Below, in pieces: positions 1-8,522 of a DNA stretch of 28,669 nt. The stretch comes from a virus, in IMG/VR virus record IMGVR_UViG_3300008113_000425, positions 1 through 28,669 of that record, one strand, 5' to 3'. Under the pieces are notes generated by a model. It made no database searches. It was not told the origin of the DNA and worked only from the letters and a program-made list of their open reading frames with translations. The position numbers and the translations under genes were made by a program. Positions within the stretch are counted from its first letter, which is position 1. The number at the start of each line of letters is the position of its first letter.

Positions 1-1
1 A

Positions 2-544
2 GATAGAGGTGACATAATACAATCAACTTATGACAATTGTGTCGCTGTGGAGTTCTTTTTATCTGATAGCTTTGGACTTACTTTAAATTCTGCGAGGTAC
101 ACCGTTACTTTCTCAGACGTTTGTTTCGACAATGGAGCTAATATTTTATGGTTAAATAAATACGGATCGTATGACAATTTTAGATTTACATATAATTCGA
201 GATATAAAGCTAAGATTGAAAGTAAATCGTATAGTAAAAAGCAAGGTGAATGGAATGCAATAAGCAATAGTTATAATGTCAATAATAACACGTTTGGTAA
301 AATAGACTATCTTAAAACTATTACTAAACAATTAGAGCTGTCCTCTGACTGGTTAAATGAGACCGTTCAAAATTGGTTAGTACAATTATACGAAAGTCCT
401 TTGATTTATCTTAATGAAGGTACGGAAATGGAAAACGTAGTAGTAACAGATTCGAGTTACCAAATAAAACAATTTGAACACGATGAGTTATTTAATGAAG
501 TTATAAATATTGAGTTCACGGATTATAAAAGTATTTCGCTATGA
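2..544 (+). CDS. Tail/baseplate structural protein, C-terminal part (5' end outside window)
   Basis: The reading frame is open to the left edge, so only the C-terminal 180 or so residues are visible; the GTG at 47 is an internal codon, not a start. The visible part is rich in Asn, Tyr and Ser, has no membrane segment, and ends with alternating beta-like segments (VVVTDSSYQIKQF, EVINIEFTDY). The W-x(2)-L-x(2)-SPLIYL arrangement recalls a tail protein family of Bacteroidota phages. Its stop overlaps the next tail gene by 4 bases (ATGA), so the two are translationally coupled. The location upstream of tail-tip genes and the tape measure supports a distal tail role; the exact function is unknown. 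Confidence 0.65.
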   Translation, partial: DRGDIIQSTYDNCVAVEFFLSDSFGLTLNSARYTVTFSDVCFDNGANILWLNKYGSYDNFRFTYNSRYKAKIESKSYSKKQGEWNAISNSYNVNNNTFGKIDYLKTITKQLELSSDWLNETVQNWLVQLYESPLIYLNEGTEMENVVVTDSSYQIKQFEHDELFNEVINIEFTDYKSISL

Positions 545-1209
545 ATAGTAGGTTAGTAGTTAATGGTTACGAAATAGATTTGTCAGAAAGTATTGCAGTA
601 CCTTTAAACCTTTCGATTACTGATATTAAAGAACCTGAGAAACGTAAACGTTCATTCTCCAAGACTTTAACGTTAGAGGGCACTAGTAATAACATGGCTT
701 TCTTTATTGCGGCGTATTCGTTGGATATAAGTATTGAAGAAAGTACAAACATACAATTTACGCCTAATTTAAGATACGATTGTGAGTTTTTTAAGAATGA
801 CTTATTAGTGTTTAGAGGCAAATTCAAACTAAACGAGGTTAAGATATTAAATGGTAACTATACCTTTGATTGTAACCTGTTAAGTGATGCTGTAGATATA
901 TTTGCTAAGTTAAAAGATAAGAAACTAAACGAGTTGAATTGGTCTGAGTACGATCACTTACTAACGAGAACTAACGTTATTAATTCATGGAGTGAGGGTA
1001 TTAAACTAAATGGTGTAGATAATAGAAACTTTGGTGCTGATTCTAGAGGGTATCAACCTAAATCATACGGATATATTTATCCACTTGTAGACTATGGATA
1101 CAACATGGTTGGTAATTCACCTTTGAATTTTAGAATTAATCAATTATACCCTTTCATATACGTAAAAGAGGCGGTTAAGAAAACGTTAGACTTTTTTTGG
1201 TGGTGGTGA
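541..1209 (+). CDS. Tail tip/baseplate-like protein, 5' part of a frameshifted gene
   Basis: This ORF holds the N-terminal 222 residues of a larger tail protein. Near the N-terminus is DIKEPEKRKRSFSKTLTLEG, a signature I associate with a large tail-tip or baseplate protein of Bacteroidota phages. The frame ends abnormally: after KKTLDF it reads a 7-T tract (1192-1198), then Trp-Trp-Trp and a stop. One base over, the sequence continues as a long open frame with the same composition, from 1190 to 2680. Removing one T would join both parts into a protein of about 712 residues. The break is a real mutation, a +1 recoding site or a homopolymer error. It overlaps the upstream gene by 4 bases. Confidence 0.7.
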   Translation: MNSRLVVNGYEIDLSESIAVPLNLSITDIKEPEKRKRSFSKTLTLEGTSNNMAFFIAAYSLDISIEESTNIQFTPNLRYDCEFFKNDLLVFRGKFKLNEVKILNGNYTFDCNLLSDAVDIFAKLKDKKLNELNWSEYDHLLTRTNVINSWSEGIKLNGVDNRNFGADSRGYQPKSYGYIYPLVDYGYNMVGNSPLNFRINQLYPFIYVKEAVKKTLDFFWWW

Positions 1210-2680
1210 ACAATTAAAGCTAAATGCAGACCAAATAAATCAATCTCAAGTATTAATAAACGATGCTACAAGTTTTGGTTTTTTTCCTTCAAAAAATAGC
1301 GGTGGTGTTTATAAATTTGCAACTCAATCTAACATACTAGATGAGTTTGTTTTTACACCTACTTACGATGCTAACGTATTAAACCAAAATACGGGGCGTA
1401 TTACTATTAATATGGCTGGTAAGTATAAACTATCATTATCTACTGAGTCGGTTTATAACACATCAATTATTGGAGCTTATTCAAACATAAATATACCCAC
1501 ATACAACACTATTATAATTTATGTAGATGGTGAAAGTAAATATACTTATCAATGGAAACAAAAAATTGACGTTGTAACTCCTTTGTCTTTTACCACTAAC
1601 TTAGATTTACAAATAGGTCAACAAGTATATATGGAGTTAACTTTTGCAGGTGGGTGTACTTCTGCTGGTTATACTAATACTCAATCATTCTCTTTAAGTT
1701 TTTCAAATACAGATATTAATTTAATTGCTGATAATTCTACTATATTAACTGACAATTCACCCGTAACTTTATCGAGTGCAATTCCTGATATTAAGTGTTC
1801 GGAGTTTTTAAAGGGAATTTTAAACCTTTTTTACGCTTATATGAGCGACCCTATTTACGACCCTGTTACTAATAAGTCAACAATTTATATTGATTCATTT
1901 GTTAACTACTATTTACCACAAGAAGAATTCGATAATTGGACTGATTTAATAGACGAAAATAAAGACATTACAATACAATCTAACAGCTTAGTTGAGGGTA
2001 ATGTATATCAATACACATTTAGTGAGGAGAAAGACGTTCTAAACACGAAATATAGAGATTTAGTAGGTATTAGTTACGGTGAAAAGCAACTAGAAATAGA
2101 TACGTGGTTAAATGGAGTAGTGAAATTCGAGCTACCCTTTAATACTTATGTACCTTATAAGATTGAAAACAGCCAATTGATATACCCTATCATTAAAGAA
2201 CAAAGTATAGACTCTAATAATAACACTGTTTCAAAACCCTACAAAGGTAAAGGAATGCTATGTTTCTATAATGGTTTGAGAAGTGGTATAGTAAACATTT
2301 ATAATGCTTCAAATGATACTTATACGATTAAATACGACTATCCATTAATCCACCATTTGAGGTTTAAAGACAATACAAACTTTGAGCCTCTATTTGATTT
2401 ACATTTCGCACCTAGAAACGCAACCTTTGATGGTATTAAAGCAGTACCTAGCGTAAACACGTTCACAAAGTATCATGAGAAATTCTTGAATGAGATAACC
2501 TCGATTGATTCTAAATTAGTAAATTTACATTTGAAACTTTCATATAAAGATATTAACGAATTGGACTTTGCTAAACTTAAATTAATTGACGGAGTGTTAT
2601 ACCGATTAAACACTATCAAAGATTTCGATTCAGATGCCTATGGTACTACGGAAGTTGAACTAATTAAATATCTAGGATAA
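1190..2680 (+). CDS. Tail tip/baseplate-like protein, 3' part of the frameshifted gene
   Basis: This frame is open from 1190, just after an in-frame TAG at 1187, to 2680. Its first ATG is at 1412, which would give a 422-residue protein, but the 70 or so codons before it (GGGEQLKLNADQINQ and onward) look like normal coding sequence, so 1412 is unlikely to be the true start. The part after 1412 is beta-rich (YKLSLSTESVYN, VYMELTF), and the C-terminus contains INELDFAKLKLIDGVLYRL, as expected for a tail-tip protein. The stop TAA overlaps the ATG of the next gene by one base. See the 541-1209 entry for the upstream part. Confidence 0.7.
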   Translation, partial: TFFGGGEQLKLNADQINQSQVLINDATSFGFFPSKNSGGVYKFATQSNILDEFVFTPTYDANVLNQNTGRITINMAGKYKLSLSTESVYNTSIIGAYSNINIPTYNTIIIYVDGESKYTYQWKQKIDVVTPLSFTTNLDLQIGQQVYMELTFAGGCTSAGYTNTQSFSLSFSNTDINLIADNSTILTDNSPVTLSSAIPDIKCSEFLKGILNLFYAYMSDPIYDPVTNKSTIYIDSFVNYYLPQEEFDNWTDLIDENKDITIQSNSLVEGNVYQYTFSEEKDVLNTKYRDLVGISYGEKQLEIDTWLNGVVKFELPFNTYVPYKIENSQLIYPIIKEQSIDSNNNTVSKPYKGKGMLCFYNGLRSGIVNIYNASNDTYTIKYDYPLIHHLRFKDNTNFEPLFDLHFAPRNATFDGIKAVPSVNTFTKYHEKFLNEITSIDSKLVNLHLKLSYKDINELDFAKLKLIDGVLYRLNTIKDFDSDAYGTTEVELIKYLG

Positions 2681-3237
2681 TGGCTATAGTTAATGTAAAG
2701 CAATACGAGGACTATATGTTACAATACTGGGACGTTAGTGTTTCAGATAATTGGTATAATGGTTCGTACATAGAAATCAATTCAAATGACACCACAACAG
2801 GTGAATTTAATACTCAAATAATTGTAGCAGAACAAGGTGCTGGAACGTATGCGGCTAGTATTTGTGATAGTGCAACCGATGGAGGTAAAACAGATTGGTA
2901 TTTACCTAGTACCGATGAGTTAGTAGCCTTGTATAATTCTGGTGTTACAATGTCAAATACAGCATGGAGTTCAACCGAAGTAGATGGAACTGATGCCTAT
3001 GTAGTAGACTTAGACACAGGAGATGTGTTAACCTTAGATAAAAACACAAGTACTTTGGTTTTTAAGTTTAGAAAAGAATATACAACAAGCTATGTTACGA
3101 TTGAAAGAATGAATGTACAATCGAAAAATGCACCTATATTAAGAGGTGGTGAAAATAACTCTGACGAGGACGTTTATAAAATGTTAGGAGGTGTAAATGG
3201 AATATCTAAAAATTCAAATATATTGACAAATGAGTGA
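2680..3237 (+). CDS. DUF1566 (Lcl C-terminal)-like tail protein
   Basis: Residues about 48-115 match the DUF1566/Lcl_C pattern: alanine-rich ICDSATDGGKTDWYLPSTDE, then ELVALYNS, then W-SSTE and a YVVDLDTG strand. This domain is related to the formylglycine-generating/C-type-lectin group of folds and is often found in surface-exposed, ligand-binding proteins. In a phage tail operon the natural inference is host surface recognition. The N-terminal 40 residues are probably the attachment part. The gene overlaps its upstream neighbour by 1 base and its downstream neighbour by 8. I see no reverse transcriptase or template repeat in the window that would make it a diversity-generating target. Confidence 0.65.
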   Translation: MAIVNVKQYEDYMLQYWDVSVSDNWYNGSYIEINSNDTTTGEFNTQIIVAEQGAGTYAASICDSATDGGKTDWYLPSTDELVALYNSGVTMSNTAWSSTEVDGTDAYVVDLDTGDVLTLDKNTSTLVFKFRKEYTTSYVTIERMNVQSKNAPILRGGENNSDEDVYKMLGGVNGISKNSNILTNE

Positions 3238-4261
3238 TGAAACTAGAAGAATAATTATTAAGAAGGGAGCTGGTATTCCTACGATTCCAACAAGTCCAGA
3301 CCATAGAGATGGTAGCTGGTTAGCAACTGATTTATATATTGGTGAATTCTATATGGACACCGTAACAGGTAGTATTTACACACGTACATTAAGTGGTATT
3401 GAAGAAATTATTTATGATGTTGCAAACTTTGAATTGTTAGCGAATAAAGCGACTAATTTTAGTGTAATTAACAATACTAAATATCCAACAACACAAGCAG
3501 TAGAAAATCAAATTGATGCTAAATTAGTAGTTCAAAATTATTGGAATGTAGGAAGTTCAGAAATTGCTAGGGGTTATAGAGCGCAACACAACTCCACAAC
3601 TGTATTATCTGAAAATATAGCAACAGGAACTTTACAAGGTACAGCGACAGCAGTAGCGGTTTCAAACACTTCTATACAAACTAAAAAAACACGTTTAAAA
3701 ATTGGTGTTTCAACGCCTGCTGCAAATGGTATTTGTGGTTATAGGTCAACAAGTGCTTTTAATATCATGGAAACAGGATGGAAAATATGTGTTGCTTTTG
3801 GTGTATCTGATACTGGATTCAATACTGGAGCTAGGCAATTTTACGGAATGACAAGCTCAACAGCCTCTTTGGGTATTTCGTCAACGGTAACGGTTGCAAG
3901 TTTGACAAATATAGTAGGTATTGGCTCAGATGCTACAGATACTAATTTACAAATATTTTACAACGATTCAACAGGAACAGCAAGCAAAATAGATTTAGGT
4001 TCAAACTTTTTAGCAAATAGAACAAGTGGAGCGGCTGCTACTGATTTCTTTGTGTTAGACATGTACAATCCTTTTAATTCAAATACTGTTTATTATAAAG
4101 TAACTTCTTTAGAGAATAATTTTACAGTTGAAGGCTCTATTTCAAGTGATTTACCAAGTAATACAACACCAATAACAATACAAGCGGTTAGGACTTCGGG
4201 TTCAAGTTCAAATGCTTGCAGTTTTGATATTTCACAATTAACATTAAATTGTTTGTCATGA
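3230..4261 (+). CDS. Tail fibre-like protein
   Basis: This 343-residue protein has an N-terminal segment of the type seen in phage fibres (DLYIGEFYMDTVTGSIYTRT, residues about 30-55). Next comes a fibre repeat-like segment, LANKATNFSVINNTKYPTTQ, leading to AVENQIDAK; the same motif type occurs in the fibre gene at 12656. The C-terminal 220 residues are Ser/Thr/Gly-rich, low in charge and beta-like, as in receptor-binding head domains. No enzyme motif is visible. The receptor is unknown. It is coupled to the next small gene by an ATGA overlap. Confidence 0.65.
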   Translation: MSDETRRIIIKKGAGIPTIPTSPDHRDGSWLATDLYIGEFYMDTVTGSIYTRTLSGIEEIIYDVANFELLANKATNFSVINNTKYPTTQAVENQIDAKLVVQNYWNVGSSEIARGYRAQHNSTTVLSENIATGTLQGTATAVAVSNTSIQTKKTRLKIGVSTPAANGICGYRSTSAFNIMETGWKICVAFGVSDTGFNTGARQFYGMTSSTASLGISSTVTVASLTNIVGIGSDATDTNLQIFYNDSTGTASKIDLGSNFLANRTSGAAATDFFVLDMYNPFNSNTVYYKVTSLENNFTVEGSISSDLPSNTTPITIQAVRTSGSSSNACSFDISQLTLNCLS

Positions 4262-4416
4262 TAGAAGTAATACAAGAAGTGAGAGGTTCTTATACCTATG
4301 TAGAAAGTAGTTATTCAAATATTATTAGAGTAGGTAACGAGGTTTTAAATGCTAACGTATCAAGTGAGATAACAGCGCAAGAAACAATTATTAACGATTA
4401 TATTGCTTCATTATAA
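4258..4416 (+). CDS. Small tail-operon protein, 52 aa
   Basis: A short ORF fits exactly between its neighbours. Its ATG overlaps the stop of the fibre-like gene (ATGA at 4258-4261) and its TAA shares one base with the tape measure ATG. The product begins MIEVIQEVRGSYTYVES and ends TIINDYIASL, with no membrane segment or cysteine. Overlaps at both ends and the same coding style make it likely real. Sitting between a fibre gene and the tape measure, it may be a tail accessory protein, but I do not recognise the family. Confidence 0.6.
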   Translation: MIEVIQEVRGSYTYVESSYSNIIRVGNEVLNANVSSEITAQETIINDYIASL

Positions 4417-6494
4417 TGGCTCAAGAAGAAATAATATTTAAAGTAGGTGTTGACACTGGAGATTCAGTACAAGACGTTAACAAGGTAGGAGATGCAATCG
4501 AGAACGTAGGTAAGGATGCAAAGAAAACCGATGGGTCATTTGTTAACCTACGTAAAGAATTAAAACAACTTACAGTTCAATTACAGAATTTAGATCCTGC
4601 AAGTAAAGAATTTGAAACTGTTGCGAAAAGGGCAGGTCAAATCAAAGAACAAATGAGGGGTGTTGCTGATGCTATCAACGATGCCGACCCTGAAAAGTTT
4701 GGAGGTAAATTCCAACGTACAGCAGAGGGAATTGCTGGTGCTTTTTCAGCGGTTACGGGTGCACAAGCTTTGTTTGGTCAACAATCTGAAGAAATTGAAA
4801 AGCAAATGCTAAAAGTTCAGGGTGCTATTGCTTTAACTCAAGGTATTAGTGCAATGAAAGAGTTGAAAAACGATGCTTTAGACTTCGCTACATCTATTAA
4901 AACAAAGTTAGTAGGTGCTTTTACTTCGCTAACAGCTGCTGAATTAACAAATGCACAGGCGACAGGTACAATGACAACACTACAAAAGGTGTATACATTT
5001 GTTGTAGGTGCTTCAACAGGGGCTATGAAAGCATTCAGGATTGCTTTAGCAGCCACAGGAATTGGTGCAGTTGTTGTATTATTAGGGTTAGCTGCAGATG
5101 CTATGGGATTCTTTGGTGATAGTACTGATGAAACAGCGGAAAAGGTGAAGAAACTAAAGGAAAAACAACAAGCGTATAAAGACCAATTACAAGCTGAATT
5201 AGATTTATTAACTAAATTAAGAGCAGAACGTAAAGACGGTACTACTCAATTAGAGAATAATATTCGTGTAATGAAAGCAAAAGGGGCTTCGGATAAAGAA
5301 GTTTACGAAGCAGAAAGGGCTTTGATTAAAACGCAACTTAATGAATTAGCATTTGCTTTAGGTTATAAAGGTAGTTTGAATTTAGAAGAACGAAATAAGA
5401 AAAGACAATTGTTAACTGACTTACAAGTGTTAGATGCTGAATACAACCGTAAAACAAAAGAGGATCAAATAAAAGCAAATTCAGACGCACTTGCAAAACA
5501 AAAAGAAAATAGTCAAAAGAATAAAGAGCAAAGAGAAAAAAACGCTCAAGAACAACTTGCATTACAAAGGAAAATTGAAGATTTAACAGTTGCAAATATT
5601 GACGATGCAAACACTAGAGATATCATGTCATTGAAATTAAAGCATGATAGGGAACTTGAAGAAATGCAAAAGCAATATGGTAAGAAAAAAGAATTTGCAG
5701 AACTTGAAAAACAACTATTGATTCAACAAGACGCTGAAAAAACAGCATTGTTAGATGAACAAAACAAGGTGAAATCCGAAAAGGAAAAGGAAGAACAAAA
5801 TAAAAAGTTTGAAGATCAAAAAGCGTTTATTGAAGCTGATTTAATTAGAGCAGAAGAAGATTTTAACCTTAAACAACAAAAGCGTATTGAGTTAGAGAAT
5901 AAAGATTTTGAGATTCAAATGGCAAATACTGAATTGTCTAACGGTCAAAGGGAATTATTAAAAGCACAACACGAGGCTAATTTAGTAGGAATTGCAAAAG
6001 AAAGCGCTGACAGACAAAAGCAAATTGACGAGGCTACTAAGCAAAGTAAAATGGAGTTAATGAATGCAGTCGGTTCGATATTTGGTGAACTTGCTGGTTT
6101 ATCAAAACAAGCCTCTGGAGTTCAAAAGGCTTTTGCTATTACTCAAGTTGCTATCGATACGGCAACGGCTTTAAGTGGTTTGACTTCTATTTCATTTAGT
6201 CCAACAAATGGAGATAATATAGTTAACCCGTTAGGACCATACATTAAACTAGCAACGGGAACAGCAAAAATTATTTCTAACATGAGTAGGGTTAAACAGA
6301 TTCTAGGTAGTGGAGTTCAAGTCGCACCGCCAACAACGGGAGGTGGACCAACAGCAAATCTAGGAATAGGAGCGACACAAGGTACACAGCAAAACATACA
6401 AGCTCAATCTACCTATAAGGTAGTAGTAGTTGATTCAGATATCACGAAAATGCAAGACAAAACAAAAAAAGTTAATGCAATAAGTACTATTTAA
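4416..6494 (+). CDS. Tail tape measure protein
   Basis: A 692-residue protein with the typical composition of a tape measure. An N-terminal beta strand (IIFKVGVDTGDS) leads into long helices and a Gly/Ala region around residues 95-145. A hydrophobic helix pair lies at about 205-233 (ATGIGAVVVLLGLAADAMGFF), followed by about 300 residues of Lys/Glu/Gln-rich coiled coil. The C-terminal quarter is less charged (FAITQVAIDTATALSGL). Tape measure length sets tail length, and at 692 residues this implies a medium tail, so a siphovirus or myovirus. Unusually it lies upstream of the protease and capsid genes. It shares one base with the 52-aa gene before it. Confidence 0.88.
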   Translation: MAQEEIIFKVGVDTGDSVQDVNKVGDAIENVGKDAKKTDGSFVNLRKELKQLTVQLQNLDPASKEFETVAKRAGQIKEQMRGVADAINDADPEKFGGKFQRTAEGIAGAFSAVTGAQALFGQQSEEIEKQMLKVQGAIALTQGISAMKELKNDALDFATSIKTKLVGAFTSLTAAELTNAQATGTMTTLQKVYTFVVGASTGAMKAFRIALAATGIGAVVVLLGLAADAMGFFGDSTDETAEKVKKLKEKQQAYKDQLQAELDLLTKLRAERKDGTTQLENNIRVMKAKGASDKEVYEAERALIKTQLNELAFALGYKGSLNLEERNKKRQLLTDLQVLDAEYNRKTKEDQIKANSDALAKQKENSQKNKEQREKNAQEQLALQRKIEDLTVANIDDANTRDIMSLKLKHDRELEEMQKQYGKKKEFAELEKQLLIQQDAEKTALLDEQNKVKSEKEKEEQNKKFEDQKAFIEADLIRAEEDFNLKQQKRIELENKDFEIQMANTELSNGQRELLKAQHEANLVGIAKESADRQKQIDEATKQSKMELMNAVGSIFGELAGLSKQASGVQKAFAITQVAIDTATALSGLTSISFSPTNGDNIVNPLGPYIKLATGTAKIISNMSRVKQILGSGVQVAPPTTGGGPTANLGIGATQGTQQNIQAQSTYKVVVVDSDITKMQDKTKKVNAISTI

Positions 6495-6506
6495 CATAAT
6501 AATATT

Positions 6507-6514
6507 TATATTTA
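6507..6514 (+). promoter_or_regulatory. Weak candidate promoter (-7 box TATATTTA)
   Basis: In the 37-base gap between the tape measure and protease genes there is TATATTTA, one base from the Bacteroidota -7 consensus TAnnTTTG. The predicted start would be near 6521, giving a very short leader before the ATG at 6532. No convincing TTTG lies at the -33 distance, so this is only a possible late promoter for the head genes. Confidence 0.25.
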
Positions 6515-6531
6515 CAAAAACGTTCTTTTAT

Positions 6532-7020
6532 ATGTTACCTTTTTACGAATTGGTTATCGATGATAGTGAAGATACAGGTGTTGATTTTAATGCCTTTGTA
6601 TTAAGACCAGCGCATGGTAAACCTTACTTCGCTTTCAACAAAGTAGTTACGGGTGTAATGATGAGTGCAAATACTCCAATATACCGTAGCAATCCAGACC
6701 GATTCGTATTATTCAAAGGTGAAACAATAAAAGCAATAAGAACGAAATTTCACACAAACGGATTCCATAACAACGTAAACGAAGAACACAACCCTGACTT
6801 GAAACTAGAAGGGGTTAACATGATTTCTAGTTATATCGTTTCAAACCCTAATCACATTCCTAGCCAATTTAAAGCAATGAACTTGCAAAATGGCACTTGG
6901 ATAGCTTCATACAAAATTGATAACCCTACGGTATGGAATAAGATAAAAAAAGGGGAGTTTAGTGGGTATTCTGTTGAGGGATATTTCGACCAAAAAGAAA
7001 TTAAATTAAAACAAATATGA
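6532..7020 (+). CDS. Prohead maturation protease, XkdF-like
   Basis: A 162-residue protein matching the XkdF-like putative serine protease pattern. It has an early VTGVMMSANTPIYR strand, HTNGFHNNVNEEH around residues 74-86 (candidate catalytic His), SSYIV, and the terminal part W-x-ASYKID...WNKIKKGEFSGYSVEG. Such proteases cleave scaffold and capsid N-termini during head maturation. The position directly before a small acidic protein and the major capsid protein supports this. It overlaps the next gene by 4 bases (ATGA). The catalytic Ser is not certain from sequence alone. Confidence 0.75.
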   Translation: MLPFYELVIDDSEDTGVDFNAFVLRPAHGKPYFAFNKVVTGVMMSANTPIYRSNPDRFVLFKGETIKAIRTKFHTNGFHNNVNEEHNPDLKLEGVNMISSYIVSNPNHIPSQFKAMNLQNGTWIASYKIDNPTVWNKIKKGEFSGYSVEGYFDQKEIKLKQI

Positions 7021-7499
7021 GTAAATCAATTTTCGATTTCTTCAAAAAAGAAGAAAACAAAGTAGTTTTTTCGGAGGTTAAAACTATTGATGGGATTGTA
7101 CTTCAATACGATGGTGAACTTGCTGAGGGTACACCTTTATTCGTATTAGATGAGGAAGGCAATCAAATTCCTGCGCCTGAGGGTGAATACCAAGTTGAAT
7201 ATGAAGATCAACTATGGGTAGTATCTATTGACGTTAATGGCGTTCTAGTAAAATTAGAAGCTGTAAACGTAGAAGAAGAACCTATGTCTGAAGAAGAGCC
7301 TGTTAATGAAATGATGAGCAAACAAGAATTTGATGCTATCATTCAACAAGTAATCACAGATACGGATTCAAGAATTACAGCACTTGAAACAAAGTTCGCT
7401 GAATTATTAGAAGTAAAAGAGTCAAAGTTCAAAGACGAAAGAAAAAAAGTTGAAATGTCTAAGGAGCTTACAGTAAAAGAAATATTAACTAAAAAATAA
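7017..7499 (+). CDS. Head scaffold-like protein
   Basis: A 160-residue acidic protein. The first 80 residues alternate short strands (GIVLQYDGELAEGTPLFVLD). An acidic linker follows (VEEEPMSEEEPVNE, residues about 85-98). The last 60 residues are predicted helical or coiled coil, ending in KELTVKEILTKK. An acidic, helical protein between the protease and the major capsid gene is the usual place and look of a scaffold. It could instead be a head decoration or assembly protein. The start is coupled to the protease stop by ATGA. Confidence 0.5.
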   Translation: MSKSIFDFFKKEENKVVFSEVKTIDGIVLQYDGELAEGTPLFVLDEEGNQIPAPEGEYQVEYEDQLWVVSIDVNGVLVKLEAVNVEEEPMSEEEPVNEMMSKQEFDAIIQQVITDTDSRITALETKFAELLEVKESKFKDERKKVEMSKELTVKEILTKK

Positions 7500-7507
7500 A
7501 AATCAAA

Positions 7508-8476
7508 ATGTCAATTAAAAGAACACTTAAAGAAAAATTCGGTTACGATGTATCTGGATTAGCAGCATGGAAAGATAACAACCTTCCAAACATTACACCA
7601 GATTTAATTTCAACTTCTAGATTCTTAGAAAAATTAATGTTAGAAGAAGGTGTTAAAGGATCTCGTGAAATCGCTTTATTATCTTCATCTGTAGCGTTAC
7701 AGGCAAAGGCAGCTTGTACACCTTCACCTGATGGGTCTGTAGTTTTCACTGAGAAAGTTTTAACAACTAAACCTTTGTATATGGGTGTTGAGTTTTGTAA
7801 CGAAACTTTAAACACTAAAATGACTCAAGTATTGAATGCTTTAGGGATGAAAAACCAAGAAGGTCAATTACCTGCACCACTTGAAACTATCCTTATGGCT
7901 TACTTAACTAAACAATTACAGAAAAAAGCTGAGCGTTTAGTATGGTTAGGTGATACAGCGTCTTTAGATACTGAATTAGTACACTTTGACGGTTTAGTAA
8001 AAACTTTAAAAGCAGATACAGCTGTATTAAAAACTACTACTACTTTCGCTACTATTACAACTTCTAACGGTTATGATGCAGCTTATGAGGTTTTCACTAA
8101 GATACCTGCAGAGATTTTCGACAACCAAATGGAAGTTGCGTTGTATACAGGACGTACTGAGGCTTTGGCTATCATTTCAGACTGGAATGCTTCAAACGCT
8201 TACGATCGTATTCAATACACTTCAGAGGGTGGTTCTATTCGTTTCATTTTGCCACAAACTAACGTAGAAGTAATCACAGTACCTGCATTAGATGGTCAAA
8301 ACGAAATTTTTGCAATCCCTACAGCATTAGTATTTTTAGGTGTTGATGCACGTGAGGATGAAAATTTTGATATTAAATACGATGCTTACAACGAAAAATT
8401 GAAAGTTGATACTTCTTTCAGATTAGGTGTACAGTATGTATTCCCTCAATACTTTGTAAGAGTTAAAAGAGCTTAA
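7508..8476 (+). CDS. Major capsid protein
   Basis: A 322-residue protein with the features of the major capsid protein of Bacteroidota tailed phages. It has an N-terminal helical arm, a central domain with KKAERLVWLGDTAS, a Thr-rich loop region (residues about 165-180), an EVALYTGRTEALAI segment, and a closing LDGQNEIFAIPTALVFLGVD followed by FRLGVQYVFPQYFVRVK. I infer an HK97-like fold from order and length. It follows the protease and scaffold candidates and is followed directly by a terminator, consistent with high expression. Codons are strongly A/T-ending, with TTA and GTA common. Confidence 0.82.
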   Translation: MSIKRTLKEKFGYDVSGLAAWKDNNLPNITPDLISTSRFLEKLMLEEGVKGSREIALLSSSVALQAKAACTPSPDGSVVFTEKVLTTKPLYMGVEFCNETLNTKMTQVLNALGMKNQEGQLPAPLETILMAYLTKQLQKKAERLVWLGDTASLDTELVHFDGLVKTLKADTAVLKTTTTFATITTSNGYDAAYEVFTKIPAEIFDNQMEVALYTGRTEALAIISDWNASNAYDRIQYTSEGGSIRFILPQTNVEVITVPALDGQNEIFAIPTALVFLGVDAREDENFDIKYDAYNEKLKVDTSFRLGVQYVFPQYFVRVKRA

Positions 8477-8487
8477 TTATTAATCTA

Positions 8488-8508
8488 GGGGTGTAAAAAC
8501 CCCTTTTT
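8488..8508 (+). terminator. Rho-independent terminator after capsid gene
   Basis: GGGG (8488-8491), an 8-base A-rich loop and CCCC (8500-8503), followed by five T. The stem is short but G/C-only, 12 bases after the capsid stop. It may work as a partial terminator that lowers expression of the downstream genes relative to the capsid gene. Confidence 0.6.
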
Positions 8509-8522
8509 AAAATATTATAAAT

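Noticed and set aside
47-544. GTG at 47 as the start of the first gene
   Set aside because: The same frame is open to the left edge with normal coding sequence, so the gene begins outside.
2680-3237. Diversity-generating retroelement target
   Set aside because: No reverse transcriptase gene and no near-identical template repeat differing at adenines is seen in the window.
8073-8267. 64-aa plus-strand ORF in another frame of the capsid gene
   Set aside because: It lies wholly inside the major capsid gene, whose frame is clearly the coding one.
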